Positions 1 through 9,310 of a DNA stretch of 59,102 bases are shown in pieces. Position 1 is the first letter of the stretch, and every line of letters starts with the position of its first letter. This DNA is from Nemertoderma westbladi (taxonomy: Eukaryota; Xenacoelomorpha; Nemertodermatida; Nemertodermatidae). Location: the NCBI GenBank assembly GCA_032718475.1, contig JAUCBJ010009118.1, forward strand, positions 1-59,102, read 5' to 3'. The notes beneath the pieces were generated by a model that searched no databases, was not told the origin of the DNA, and was given only the letters and a program-made list of their open reading frames with translations. The position numbers and the translations under genes are program-made.

Positions 1-2601
1 CATTGAGACGAGATATTGATACCCTAGATGGAGGTGGATTGTTGCTTCCATTGAGACGAGATATTGATACCCTAGATGGAGGTGGATTGTTGCTTCCATT
101 GAGACGAGATATTGATACCCTAGATGGAGGTGGATTGTTGCTTCCATTGAGACGAGATATTGATACCCTAGATGGAGGTGGATTGTTGCTTCCATTGAGA
201 CGAGATATTGATACCCTAGATGGAGGTGGATTGTTGCTTCCATTGAGACGAGATATTGATACCCTAGATGGAGGTGGATTGTTGCTTCCATTGAGACGAG
301 ATATTGATACCCTAGATGGAGGTGGATTGTTGCTTCCATTGAGACGAGATATTGATACCCTAGATGGAGGTGGATTGTTGCTTCCATTGAGACGAGATAT
401 TGATACCCTAGATGGAGGTGGATTGTTGCTTCCATTGAGACGAGATATTGATACCCTAGATGGAGGTGGATTGTTGCTTCCATTGAGACGAGATATTGAT
501 ACCCTAGATGGAGGTGGATTGTTGCTTCCATTGAGACGAGATATTGATACCCTAGATGGAGGTGGATTGTTGCTTCCATTGAGACGAGATATTGATACCC
601 TAGATGGAGGTGGATTGTTGCTTCCATTGAGACGAGATATTGATACCCTAGATGGAGGTGGATTGTTGCTTCCATTGAGACGAGATATTGATACCCTAGA
701 TGGAGGTGGATTGTTGCTTCCATTGAGACGAGATATTGATACCCTAGATGGAGGTGGATTGTTGCTTCCATTGAGACGAGATATTGATACCCTAGATGGA
801 GGTGGATTGTTGCTTCCATTGAGACGAGATATTGATACCCTAGATGGAGGTGGATTGTTGCTTCCATTGAGACGAGATATTGATACCCTAGATGGAGGTG
901 GATTGTTGCTTCCATTGAGACGAGATATTGATACCCTAGATGGAGGTGGATTGTTGCTTCCATTGAGACGAGATATTGATACCCTAGATGGAGGTGGATT
1001 GTTGCTTCCATTGAGACGAGATATTGATACCCTAGATGGAGGTGGATTGTTGCTTCCATTGAGACGAGATATTGATACCCTAGATGGAGGTGGATTGTTG
1101 CTTCCATTGAGACGAGATATTGATACCCTAGATGGAGGTGGATTGTTGCTTCCATTGAGACGAGATATTGATACCCTAGATGGAGGTGGATTGTTGCTTC
1201 CATTGAGACGAGATATTGATACCCTAGATGGAGGTGGATTGTTGCTTCCATTGAGACGAGATATTGATACCCTAGATGGAGGTGGATTGTTGCTTCCATT
1301 GAGACGAGATATTGATACCCTAGATGGAGGTGGATTGTTGCTTCCATTGAGACGAGATATTGATACCCTAGATGGAGGTGGATTGTTGCTTCCATTGAGA
1401 CGAGATATTGATACCCTAGATGGAGGTGGATTGTTGCTTCCATTGAGACGAGATATTGATACCCTAGATGGAGGTGGATTGTTGCTTCCATTGAGACGAG
1501 ATATTGATACCCTAGATGGAGGTGGATTGTTGCTTCCATTGAGACGAGATATTGATACCCTAGATGGAGGTGGATTGTTGCTTCCATTGAGACGAGATAT
1601 TGATACCCTAGATGGAGGTGGATTGTTGCTTCCATTGAGACGAGATATTGATACCCTAGATGGAGGTGGATTGTTGCTTCCATTGAGACGAGATATTGAT
1701 ACCCTAGATGGAGGTGGATTGTTGCTTCCATTGAGACGAGATATTGATACCCTAGATGGAGGTGGATTGTTGCTTCCATTGAGACGAGATATTGATACCC
1801 TAGATGGAGGTGGATTGTTGCTTCCATTGAGACGAGATATTGATACCCTAGATGGAGGTGGATTGTTGCTTCCATTGAGACGAGATATTGATACCCTAGA
1901 TGGAGGTGGATTGTTGCTTCCATTGAGACGAGATATTGATACCCTAGATGGAGGTGGATTGTTGCTTCCATTGAGACGAGATATTGATACCCTAGATGGA
2001 GGTGGATTGTTGCTTCCATTGAGACGAGATATTGATACCCTAGATGGAGGTGGATTGTTGCTTCCATTGAGACGAGATATTGATACCCTAGATGGAGGTG
2101 GATTGTTGCTTCCATTGAGACGAGATATTGATACCCTAGATGGAGGTGGATTGTTGCTTCCATTGAGACGAGATATTGATACCCTAGATGGAGGTGGATT
2201 GTTGCTTCCATTGAGACGAGATATTGATACCCTAGATGGAGGTGGATTGTTGCTTCCATTGAGACGAGATATTGATACCCTAGATGGAGGTGGATTGTTG
2301 CTTCCATTGAGACGAGATATTGATACCCTAGATGGAGGTGGATTGTTGCTTCCATTGAGACGAGATATTGATACCCTAGATGGAGGTGGATTGTTGCTTC
2401 CATTGAGACGAGATATTGATACCCTAGATGGAGGTGGATTGTTGCTTCCATTGAGACGAGATATTGATACCCTAGATGGAGGTGGATTGTTGCTTCCATT
2501 GAGACGAGATATTGATACCCTAGATGGAGGTGGATTGTTGCTTCCATTGAGACGAGATATTGATACCCTAGATGGAGGTGGATTGTTGCTTCCATTGAGA
2601 C
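1..2601 (+). repeat. 48-bp tandem array, 54 identical copies
   Basis: Seen: a 48-bp unit is repeated head to tail 54 times (1-2592) with no visible substitution, followed by a 9-bp partial copy to 2601. The array runs off the left window edge, so its true size is unknown. Because 48 is a multiple of three, any frame open in one unit stays open throughout: one forward and two reverse frames are open. Openness is therefore weak evidence for coding. Complete identity implies very recent amplification, strong homogenisation, or an assembly effect. Confidence 0.98.
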
Positions 2602-2714
2602 TGTTGTGTCATTGCCATTCAAAATCATGTTCCACAAAAATTACTCAAAGAAAGCATTTTGCTTCTTCTTTGACATTGTATCCACAGGTTAACCCAGGCG
2701 CTTATTATGTTTAA
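3..2714 (+). CDS. Possible multi-copy secreted peptide precursor (3' part)
   Basis: The forward open frame reads 54 copies of a 16-residue unit, RR plus DIDTLDGGGLLLPL, then about 38 non-repetitive residues rich in Cys, Ser and Lys, and a TAA stop at 2712-2714. Each 14-residue segment is bounded by a dibasic RR, the usual prohormone-convertase site, and identical copies separated by dibasic sites are typical of neuropeptide precursors. The LDxxGGGxL pattern recalls, loosely, the orcokinin-B type of arthropods (from memory, not checked). No C-terminal Gly donor is present, so the peptides would not be amidated. No signal peptide or start codon is visible because the 5' end lies outside the window; the listed start is only the first in-frame codon. 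The alternative is a non-coding minisatellite that happens to be open. Nothing here decides between them. Confidence 0.3.
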   Translation: MRRDIDTLDGGGLLLPLRRDIDTLDGGGLLLPLRRDIDTLDGGGLLLPLRRDIDTLDGGGLLLPLRRDIDTLDGGGLLLPLRRDIDTLDGGGLLLPLRRDIDTLDGGGLLLPLRRDIDTLDGGGLLLPLRRDIDTLDGGGLLLPLRRDIDTLDGGGLLLPLRRDIDTLDGGGLLLPLRRDIDTLDGGGLLLPLRRDIDTLDGGGLLLPLRRDIDTLDGGGLLLPLRRDIDTLDGGGLLLPLRRDIDTLDGGGLLLPLRRDIDTLDGGGLLLPLRRDIDTLDGGGLLLPLRRDIDTLDGGGLLLPLRRDIDTLDGGGLLLPLRRDIDTLDGGGLLLPLRRDIDTLDGGGLLLPLRRDIDTLDGGGLLLPLRRDIDTLDGGGLLLPLRRDIDTLDGGGLLLPLRRDIDTLDGGGLLLPLRRDIDTLDGGGLLLPLRRDIDTLDGGGLLLPLRRDIDTLDGGGLLLPLRRDIDTLDGGGLLLPLRRDIDTLDGGGLLLPLRRDIDTLDGGGLLLPLRRDIDTLDGGGLLLPLRRDIDTLDGGGLLLPLRRDIDTLDGGGLLLPLRRDIDTLDGGGLLLPLRRDIDTLDGGGLLLPLRRDIDTLDGGGLLLPLRRDIDTLDGGGLLLPLRRDIDTLDGGGLLLPLRRDIDTLDGGGLLLPLRRDIDTLDGGGLLLPLRRDIDTLDGGGLLLPLRRDIDTLDGGGLLLPLRRDIDTLDGGGLLLPLRRDIDTLDGGGLLLPLRRDIDTLDGGGLLLPLRRDIDTLDGGGLLLPLRRDIDTLDGGGLLLPLRRDIDTLDGGGLLLPLRRDIDTLDGGGLLLPLRRDIDTLDGGGLLLPLRRDIDTLDGGGLLLPLRRDIDTLDGGGLLLPLRLLCHCHSKSCSTKITQRKHFASSLTLYPQVNPGAYYV

Positions 2715-2715
2715 T
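2710..2715 (-). terminator. ATTAAA polyadenylation signal for the WD40-Roc-COR gene
   Basis: On the minus strand ATTAAA lies about 25 nt beyond the TAA stop at 2740, a common animal variant of AATAAA. It overlaps the stop of the convergent forward frame, so the two transcripts, if real, would have overlapping 3' ends. Confidence 0.4.
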
Positions 2716-2739
2716 TCCAACAAAATCATTTAACATTTC

Positions 2740-5700
2740 TTACTCTATTCCCATCAACTCTAGAAGATGACTCTGGTTTGTTTTCCGCAAACCGTCACAG
2801 AAGATTATGAAATCTTTCTCTGGCCGGCATAATAAATTCTTTATGAGATTATAATTAGTGGAGAATGATGATTGCACTGACTTTATGCTCTCTATTTGAT
2901 GATAAGAAAACACAGACTTGCTCTCAAGATATACCAGCAATTGACCATTATCCAAATTATCGGCTAAATCGTACATGTGTACAGTAAGTAATCCTTTATA
3001 ACCAGAACTGTTGCTCTTATCTGATTCAGATTCGACAAACCATTCCTTATAAGTATCGGTTCGACATCTCCCAAACTTATCACAAACTGAAACTGACTGC
3101 GTTGACATCAAACAATCAGATAACTTCACAAAATGCAAGCAAGTATCATGAGAACACGATCTTACATTATGCATATCACATTTTTCATCACACGTGCATT
3201 CAACTTTAATTTCGAAACGCAATAAGTTGCCACTCGCACTTCCTATTAGATCCGAAACAGTGTTAAATATAATATCCTTTACATTATTAGTTACTGATGT
3301 CAGTGGAATGTTACATTCTTCAGTTGACTTAAGTATTTGAACTTTAATTCGGTACAAAAATCTCGGAGCCTTCTGTAAGACAAGGTCGTAGCCTGTATTA
3401 AGGAAAATCCGGACAACTCTGTGAAATAATTTGGGCGGAATCTTTCTAGAGCTATTGCAGGAGGAAAATTCTATTAATCGTTTAACCAGTCTAAAGTAAA
3501 GACTATCAGGTAGAAAACCATTAAATATTATATAAAATTCGACGTCGTTTGGTTTTCTACGAAATTCTGCAACATCTTTGCAAGGTTTGAGTCGGCAGGG
3601 AACGTAATATGATATTTTATTTGTATTTTCTTCAATCCCTGAGTCTTTCTCCAAGGGGATTTTATCGCAGAGAAGATCAAATCGGTTCAATAAGCCAATT
3701 AACAGCACCTTCTGTTCTAAATGATCCTTCCACATGAACTCAATTAGTTCATCGTGAAGTACACCATGGTTGTCCAGATCATTCCAAAAATCTCGGTGTT
3801 TCGCTAATTTCTTATCTTTTACCGTTACTAGTTTACAAAACATGTCGATCAACCATTGCGGTTTCAGTATAACTATGTTCTTCCCATTCGTATCATTATC
3901 AAAAAAATATATTATTGTTCCAAGATCGTGATAAAATTCTAACATTGTCTTCAAGCCGATTTCTGTAAATGAAATTCCATCTTCTATCAACCTCTCATTG
4001 ATAATACCAGGAGTTGTATAAAATGTATCTTCTGATATCAATTGCAAGACTAGACGATCGAACATTAAATATCTTTGTGGAATCAGTTGCTTAATATCCG
4101 AGAAACAACTGATAATGCTCGCCTTGAGATCTTTTATATCTTCATCAAATTCCGATCGAATTTCCTTATTGTTTTCCACAGCGAAATATTCTATCACTAA
4201 TTGTTGTTTATATGACCTGCCCCTAATTAATTGAGCGATATCCTGGAAAATTTTCTCAGCTATAGCATTCTGTTTCAAATAATCATTATGTAATGAAGAT
4301 TTGTGTGTACCAACAATAAAAACATGCGGCCCTTTTTGAACTAAACCACGCTGAAAATGACTAGCGAACGTGAAAATATTGGACAACCAAAAATCGATAA
4401 ATTCGATGTTTGTCATTTCACTTTCAAGGTACTCGGTTTGATCACAAGTTTCATCGAAACGAAATATCATGTCGCACTTAGAATCTAAACTTTTTGTTAG
4501 ATTAAATACTACTAAGTACACAGCACGAGAGCTTAGGAATATTTGGTGAGTCGAATAGTATATATTCTGCCCTCCAAAATCCCAAATCGGAACAGTAATG
4601 ATATTCTCATCTTCTTGTAAATTGACAAAAAGGTCAGAATTTGAAAACTTCAACAAATTGTTAACTTCCTTGGTGATACTAGAGGGGATACTTGTTATTG
4701 GTTTTGGGTGAGTAACTTGATCACTTTCAACCCAGTGTCCAACATAAAGGTCATTGTCCAGTTGCATATTATCAATAGCATCGCCTGACCCGTTGTTTTC
4801 CCTTTCATTATCATTAGTAAACGACATGTCACCATCAATTTCATCATATGCTTCTGAAGTTGAAATATTTGACTGAACTTGTCCAATAATTTTTGGGGAT
4901 AACTCCAAATTATCTGAAGATTTAGGGTGTTTACTTTCTGTACTAATTTCGCTATTATTGATTAACAGTCCCTGTGAGTCATTAATGTTAACGAGAATCA
5001 TTTTGGCAAATACCTTGTCTAACTCATCTACTGATTGGCTTGTCGGCTCAGAATGAGTCCAGGTTTCTGGTTGGTCAGTTCTGATATTACATTTAGTCTC
5101 TGTATCAATCCCATTAGTTATAGGTTCCTCGGGGTTGAACACACAGCCTGTGAGCGCTTTCTTCAAACTAGTTTTTCCAGCACGCTCTTGCCCAACCACC
5201 ATCAATCTTGAACTACACGACCACTTAGTTCCATATTTCAAAGCTGCCTCGTAAGCAGCCACTGCCTGAGGTCCACGGGCCAATATTTCCAAAGGCAGAC
5301 TTTGTTGAATAAATAGCCTTACTGCGGCGGGTATCACAACCGAGTTGCTATGCTTTTCTAGCAATGCACGACATGAAATATCATCTACTGCCCCGATTAC
5401 CATAGGATGGCTTAAATTCCAAGAGCCAGCTAAAGAATCAATGCTGATTTGTTTTCTATTAGTATTTAACAATTGATGGTACATAACTTGTAGTTTTTCA
5501 GACATGGACTCCAATGAAGACACAAGAAGTTGATGTATCATTTCTTCATTTGCCTTAGTCAGAGGCCCGGTTTTCCCAACATGTTCTACAATATCATTCC
5601 AATTGCTCGAATTACTAAGGAGTAGTGTAAACTCATCGATAGTGCGTGATATTTGGAGATGTGATTTACTGCCATAGTTTACTTGTAGTACAGTGCCATC

Positions 5701-6576
5701 ATTATAACCAAAAGCAAGACAGGTTTCTATTGGATGAAATATACAGCATCCAACAATGCTTCCTGTTCCAGTTACTGTGTGCAGAGTTGAACCACTTTCT
5801 GCATCCAATATTTTTACTCCTTTGGAATTACCAGCCAATCTCGAGAAAGTGGATAAAGCCAGTATAACAGATCCTGTACAACTGTATTGAATGAAATTTA
5901 TTTGAAGGTCTGTCCGTTTCCACAACAACGAATTGCTTTTAATAGCGATACATTGTACCATATTATTACCGGAAATTGCTATTCGCAGGGAATCAGGCGA
6001 AAAGTCCACTGATTGACCTTGATACATTGAAGCAAAAGACTTGGTAAATTTCGCAGTTTTAAGGTCCAATAGTTGAATGTTGGAATCGAAAAGCGAAGAA
6101 GTAACAAGTTCGTTACCAGAAGGGGAGAAGATCACATTGGTTGTGCCGATATAGTTTGTGCGCCAAGTTCTGTGAGTAAATGTTGGACCATCCCCCTTTA
6201 TTACTATTAGACTAACTGTACCATCTAAACAAGTTGTCGCTAATATATTCTTATTATTAGGATGGAAACGTATATCAAGACGTGGACAGTAATCATTGGT
6301 TCCTAATCGTAACTTAGAGTGAGGGATATTAATTAACAATCTTTCATCATCAAAAATCAATACATTGCCGTACACAGTACAGGCAGCCACTCTTTCACCG
6401 TTGTTTGCAATTGCACATTTAGAAAAACCATAAACTCCACAGACTTCATTTAAGCATTGTAGACTACCTAGGGTTATAGAATCGATGATGCACAGTTTCG
6501 TATGCGTACAAAATAGAATGCGTTTACCATCGGGAAAGTAGGAAATTCCGCTAATAAAGTTTATATCCAAAATCAT
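2740..6576 (-). CDS. WD40-Roc-COR GTPase with C-terminal CARD-like domain
   Basis: A 1278-residue uninterrupted frame. Residues 5-305 hold repeated WD40 blades (FSPSGNELVTS, FHPNNKNILATT, FSPDSLRIAIS). A Roc GTPase follows: Walker A GQERAGKT at 462-469, switch-II WDFGG at 665-669, VGTHK at 755-759 in the base-recognition position, with a long acidic Ser/Asn-rich insert at about 503-645 between the first motifs. COR spans about 833-1085 (ILKPQWLIDMF at 903-913). A Cys/His cluster (C1127, C1129, C1133, H1136, C1141, H1143, C1146) could bind zinc. Residues 1203-1274 fit a CARD (CDGLRKTNQSHLLELM). Roco proteins are large multidomain GTPases; CARDs join death-fold signalling complexes. No kinase domain is present. 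Inference: a sensor-switch-adaptor protein in cytoplasmic immune or apoptotic signalling. The first WD40 blade begins at residue 5, so an upstream exon is likely (see 6601-6608). The long intron-free exon could also mean a retro-derived gene. Confidence 0.85.
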   Translation of the reverse strand: MILDINFISGISYFPDGKRILFCTHTKLCIIDSITLGSLQCLNEVCGVYGFSKCAIANNGERVAACTVYGNVLIFDDERLLINIPHSKLRLGTNDYCPRLDIRFHPNNKNILATTCLDGTVSLIVIKGDGPTFTHRTWRTNYIGTTNVIFSPSGNELVTSSLFDSNIQLLDLKTAKFTKSFASMYQGQSVDFSPDSLRIAISGNNMVQCIAIKSNSLLWKRTDLQINFIQYSCTGSVILALSTFSRLAGNSKGVKILDAESGSTLHTVTGTGSIVGCCIFHPIETCLAFGYNDGTVLQVNYGSKSHLQISRTIDEFTLLLSNSSNWNDIVEHVGKTGPLTKANEEMIHQLLVSSLESMSEKLQVMYHQLLNTNRKQISIDSLAGSWNLSHPMVIGAVDDISCRALLEKHSNSVVIPAAVRLFIQQSLPLEILARGPQAVAAYEAALKYGTKWSCSSRLMVVGQERAGKTSLKKALTGCVFNPEEPITNGIDTETKCNIRTDQPETWTHSEPTSQSVDELDKVFAKMILVNINDSQGLLINNSEISTESKHPKSSDNLELSPKIIGQVQSNISTSEAYDEIDGDMSFTNDNERENNGSGDAIDNMQLDNDLYVGHWVESDQVTHPKPITSIPSSITKEVNNLLKFSNSDLFVNLQEDENIITVPIWDFGGQNIYYSTHQIFLSSRAVYLVVFNLTKSLDSKCDMIFRFDETCDQTEYLESEMTNIEFIDFWLSNIFTFASHFQRGLVQKGPHVFIVGTHKSSLHNDYLKQNAIAEKIFQDIAQLIRGRSYKQQLVIEYFAVENNKEIRSEFDEDIKDLKASIISCFSDIKQLIPQRYLMFDRLVLQLISEDTFYTTPGIINERLIEDGISFTEIGLKTMLEFYHDLGTIIYFFDNDTNGKNIVILKPQWLIDMFCKLVTVKDKKLAKHRDFWNDLDNHGVLHDELIEFMWKDHLEQKVLLIGLLNRFDLLCDKIPLEKDSGIEENTNKISYYVPCRLKPCKDVAEFRRKPNDVEFYIIFNGFLPDSLYFRLVKRLIEFSSCNSSRKIPPKLFHRVVRIFLNTGYDLVLQKAPRFLYRIKVQILKSTEECNIPLTSVTNNVKDIIFNTVSDLIGSASGNLLRFEIKVECTCDEKCDMHNVRSCSHDTCLHFVKLSDCLMSTQSVSVCDKFGRCRTDTYKEWFVESESDKSNSSGYKGLLTVHMYDLADNLDNGQLLVYLESKSVFSYHQIESIKSVQSSFSTNYNLIKNLLCRPEKDFIIFCDGLRKTNQSHLLELMGIE

Positions 6577-6600
6577 CTTCCATAACTGATTATAAATATT

Positions 6601-6634
6601 CCCAACCTAATCGGAAAAAGGTAAATAAAATAAG
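6601..6634 (-). other. Candidate 3' splice acceptor upstream of the WD40 ORF
   Basis: On the minus strand a pyrimidine-rich stretch ends in GATTAG, followed at 6606 by GTTGGG. From 6606 ten codons run in frame without a stop into the ATG at 6574-6576. The in-frame TAG that would end an upstream extension is the acceptor AG itself. Spliced here in phase 0, the ORF would join an upstream exon ending in phase 0, such as the one ending at 16315. Visual call only. Confidence 0.4.
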
Positions 6635-7568
6635 ATTATAATTAATTAATTAATTAATGGTTTTGTGTTATAATGTAACTCCTAATTTTATTTTACTATA
6701 TTGAAACATATCAAGATCCTGCCATAAGTATTATAGACTATCGTTATAATAAGTTATTAAAGCCCACAAGGAATCGGCCAAGAAGCCCCATGAAAACAGT
6801 ATGTGCAAGGGATGCGACAGAGCTCCGGGCCAATATTCTGGCTCCGGCTCTGGTTCCGGCTCCGGGCAAATTAACCCGGAGCCAATCCGGAGCTTATGTT
6901 GTTGAAATTTGAATTAAAATAATAAGTTTTTCTGATGTATGGATAATGTAAATATCATAGTAACTAACATAATAACTCATAAACTCTTACAGCTTGTTTT
7001 TTTAAGTTTCCTAATAAACCCCCCCTTGTGAAATTGTTTAAAAAAACATGAACTAAACATTGAAACAAAAACATTGAACAAAAACATTGAAATGATTCAG
7101 TTAATTCAATTAATATTCATCCCTAATTAAAAATATTAAATACATTAGGCCCTACTATCGTTTCGTTCGTCAGTTTAGAACACCAATTCCACTGACCCCC
7201 CCACCCCCCCCCCCCCCCCCACCCCCATCCACAACAGGTTGGTACTCTTCATGTCGTTTTTTTAAGTCGAGAAGGGTGCAGGTTATATAGTGACGGACCG
7301 GTTATATTCTAACCAAAACAATAAACGAGACTCGATAGCACATGTTACAGATTAATTTTATACCAGTAATTAGCTGTAACTAAGGATCTATTGTCGCAGG
7401 ACATTATGTCACAGGACCTAACGAGAAACGGCCAAAGGACCTATGACGCACTACCTGACATAAATTATAGACATAATTAGCGGTGGTCATAATGATGTCC
7501 TGCGTTGTTTTGATGTCGGTAGAGTAACCGTAATGTAATATCGTAACGTAAAAAATTAAGTTTTTCAA

Positions 7569-7649
7569 ACGTAACGTAACGTAACGTAACGTAACGTAAC
7601 GTAACGTAACGTAACGTAACGTAACGTAACGTAACGTAACGTAACGTAA
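7569..7649. repeat. Pentamer microsatellite (ACGTA)n, about 16 copies
   Basis: Sixteen near-perfect copies of a 5-bp unit. It produces an artefactual reverse-strand peptide of repeated YVTLR. Confidence 0.95.
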
Positions 7650-9219
7650 AACATAATTGCTTTTAACCTTAATGCTTAATGCGACCAAAACACTGAAAGA
7701 TCATTTACACCATTCAAATATAGTTCTAGATGAGGTGAACATTATTTCAAGGTTTATTTTGCGTCAACTTGTACCGCACTCAGCTAAGCATGTAATATTA
7801 ATCACTTGGCTTCTGTTTAACCTTCTTACCTTATTAATGTGGTTAGGGTAAATGTCCAGACCAGGTTGATTAATCACCTCGCATGGATCACCCGCCGGGG
7901 GGTTCCGCTTTAGGAGACGGAACTTATCTATTATAGACATATTTTCTAGACTTCTGTATGAAACGTCGCTCGGATTAGGGCTGTAAACTACTAGTCGTAT
8001 CTGCAACGAATAAATTAATCCAATAAATCAATGAGTAAGTGGTTGAATTATTATATTGTAATAAATTATTGACAATGGATTTTTTTTACATTTAAGCATT
8101 ACTCAACTCACTCATAACAACTATTGGAAAACTTCCGTTTGGCACGTGCAGCTCTGTCTATCTATGTTTGCCCCCCCCCCCCCCCCCCCCCACGGCCCGG
8201 GTGGTATAAAAGTACATTTTTTAAGATCATATTATTTATTCATAGAAATAACAATATGTTGCGATTCATTCTCTCGGTAACTATAGAGTAAGTGGTGAAT
8301 GTAAAACACGAAACACCAGACGCTACCCGCAGGCTACTCCCCTCTTGGCTGTTACGGCACGGAGGGCGCCACACTAACTCCCAACGGTGAACACTCTACC
8401 TATCCAACCCTTTCTATACTCTCCCAGCCGAAGCCAGGTCAAAAAGTCAAATTCCAGTCAGTCAGTCAAATGTTGTCTGGTTTGCGTGAGCACAGGTCCA
8501 TGTGAATGTGAAGAATACCAGACTTTCTGCCGTTATATTTCACTTTGCCGTTACCCCCCTGTGAAGGATACCAGGTTTTCACCAAAAACACAGGTTACAG
8601 AAGGGCTGAATCTAACCAAAACAATAAACGAATTAGTATATGTACAGGTTATAAGAAAGAAATAAGCGCTATAAAACACTTAATAAAGTTAAATAAAAAA
8701 AAATAAAAAATCTTCATATATAAAATTCCAATAAAAAGTCGACCGAAAAGTGAAATCCTGGTATTCTTCACATGGGCGTGAGCACAATAATGTATAAAGT
8801 GTCTTCTTTACGGACACAATGCAAAATTTATACAGCATTTAGTCGAATTTGAACCAGTGCCGCTGAACACTATTGTAAAAGCATTAAGGGGCTGTATCCA
8901 CAAGGACTCTGTGACATTTAAACTCGGTAACTATCCAAATTTTTGTAGCATCCAATTTTTAAAAATATACACTTCCAAACCCGACCCCTTGTTGCTATTT
9001 AATATACACTGGTACAATCCTAATACATGTTGCTAAGGAAAAAAACAATAAATTGAAAGTGATTCGCATTATTTATGTGGTATATACCTTTTGTTGTGGT
9101 ATTAGCAAAATGATGTAAAACGGGTTACCCCCTCTTTTGTGGATAACATTGGGACCTCATTTACAATTCGTATAGCCGGTAGTTAGGTAATGGTAATGGG
9201 TGAATATCACAGCTGTCAA

Positions 9220-9300
9220 TACTTTTCGGCACCTGGCGGCCCCTTGGAAATTGCGGCCCAGGTGCACCTGCACCCATTGCACCCCCTGAATCCGGCCCTG
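9220..9300 (-). mobile_element. Terminus of a DNA transposon, hAT-like
   Basis: Read on the minus strand the segment starts CAGGGCCGGATTCAGGGGG and continues with a GGTGCAGGTGCACC palindrome. CAGGGCCGG ends are common among hAT-type non-autonomous elements (recalled family knowledge). It abuts the left end of the 70-bp array within about 10 bp. I could not find the partner terminus. Confidence 0.4.
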
Positions 9301-9310
9301 TCACATTCAA

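Larger units (their letters stand above)
6609..9300. other. Repeat-rich spacer with no recognised gene
   Basis: No convincing coding region. Contents: a TTAA run near 6641-6657; a GC-rich block at 6822-6893 built of CCGGAGC/GGCTCCGG words; poly-C at 7196-7230 and 8171-8191; and a pentamer array at 7569-7649. The string ACCAAAACAATAAACGA occurs near 7312 and again near 8613 with related flanks, so a diverged dispersed repeat is present twice. The 92-codon frame at 8387-8665 has no recognisable domain. If the two flanking minus-strand gene parts are one gene, this is intronic. Confidence 0.6.

Noticed and set aside
7404-7688. Reverse frame with YVTLR repeats
   Set aside because: Produced by the pentamer microsatellite.
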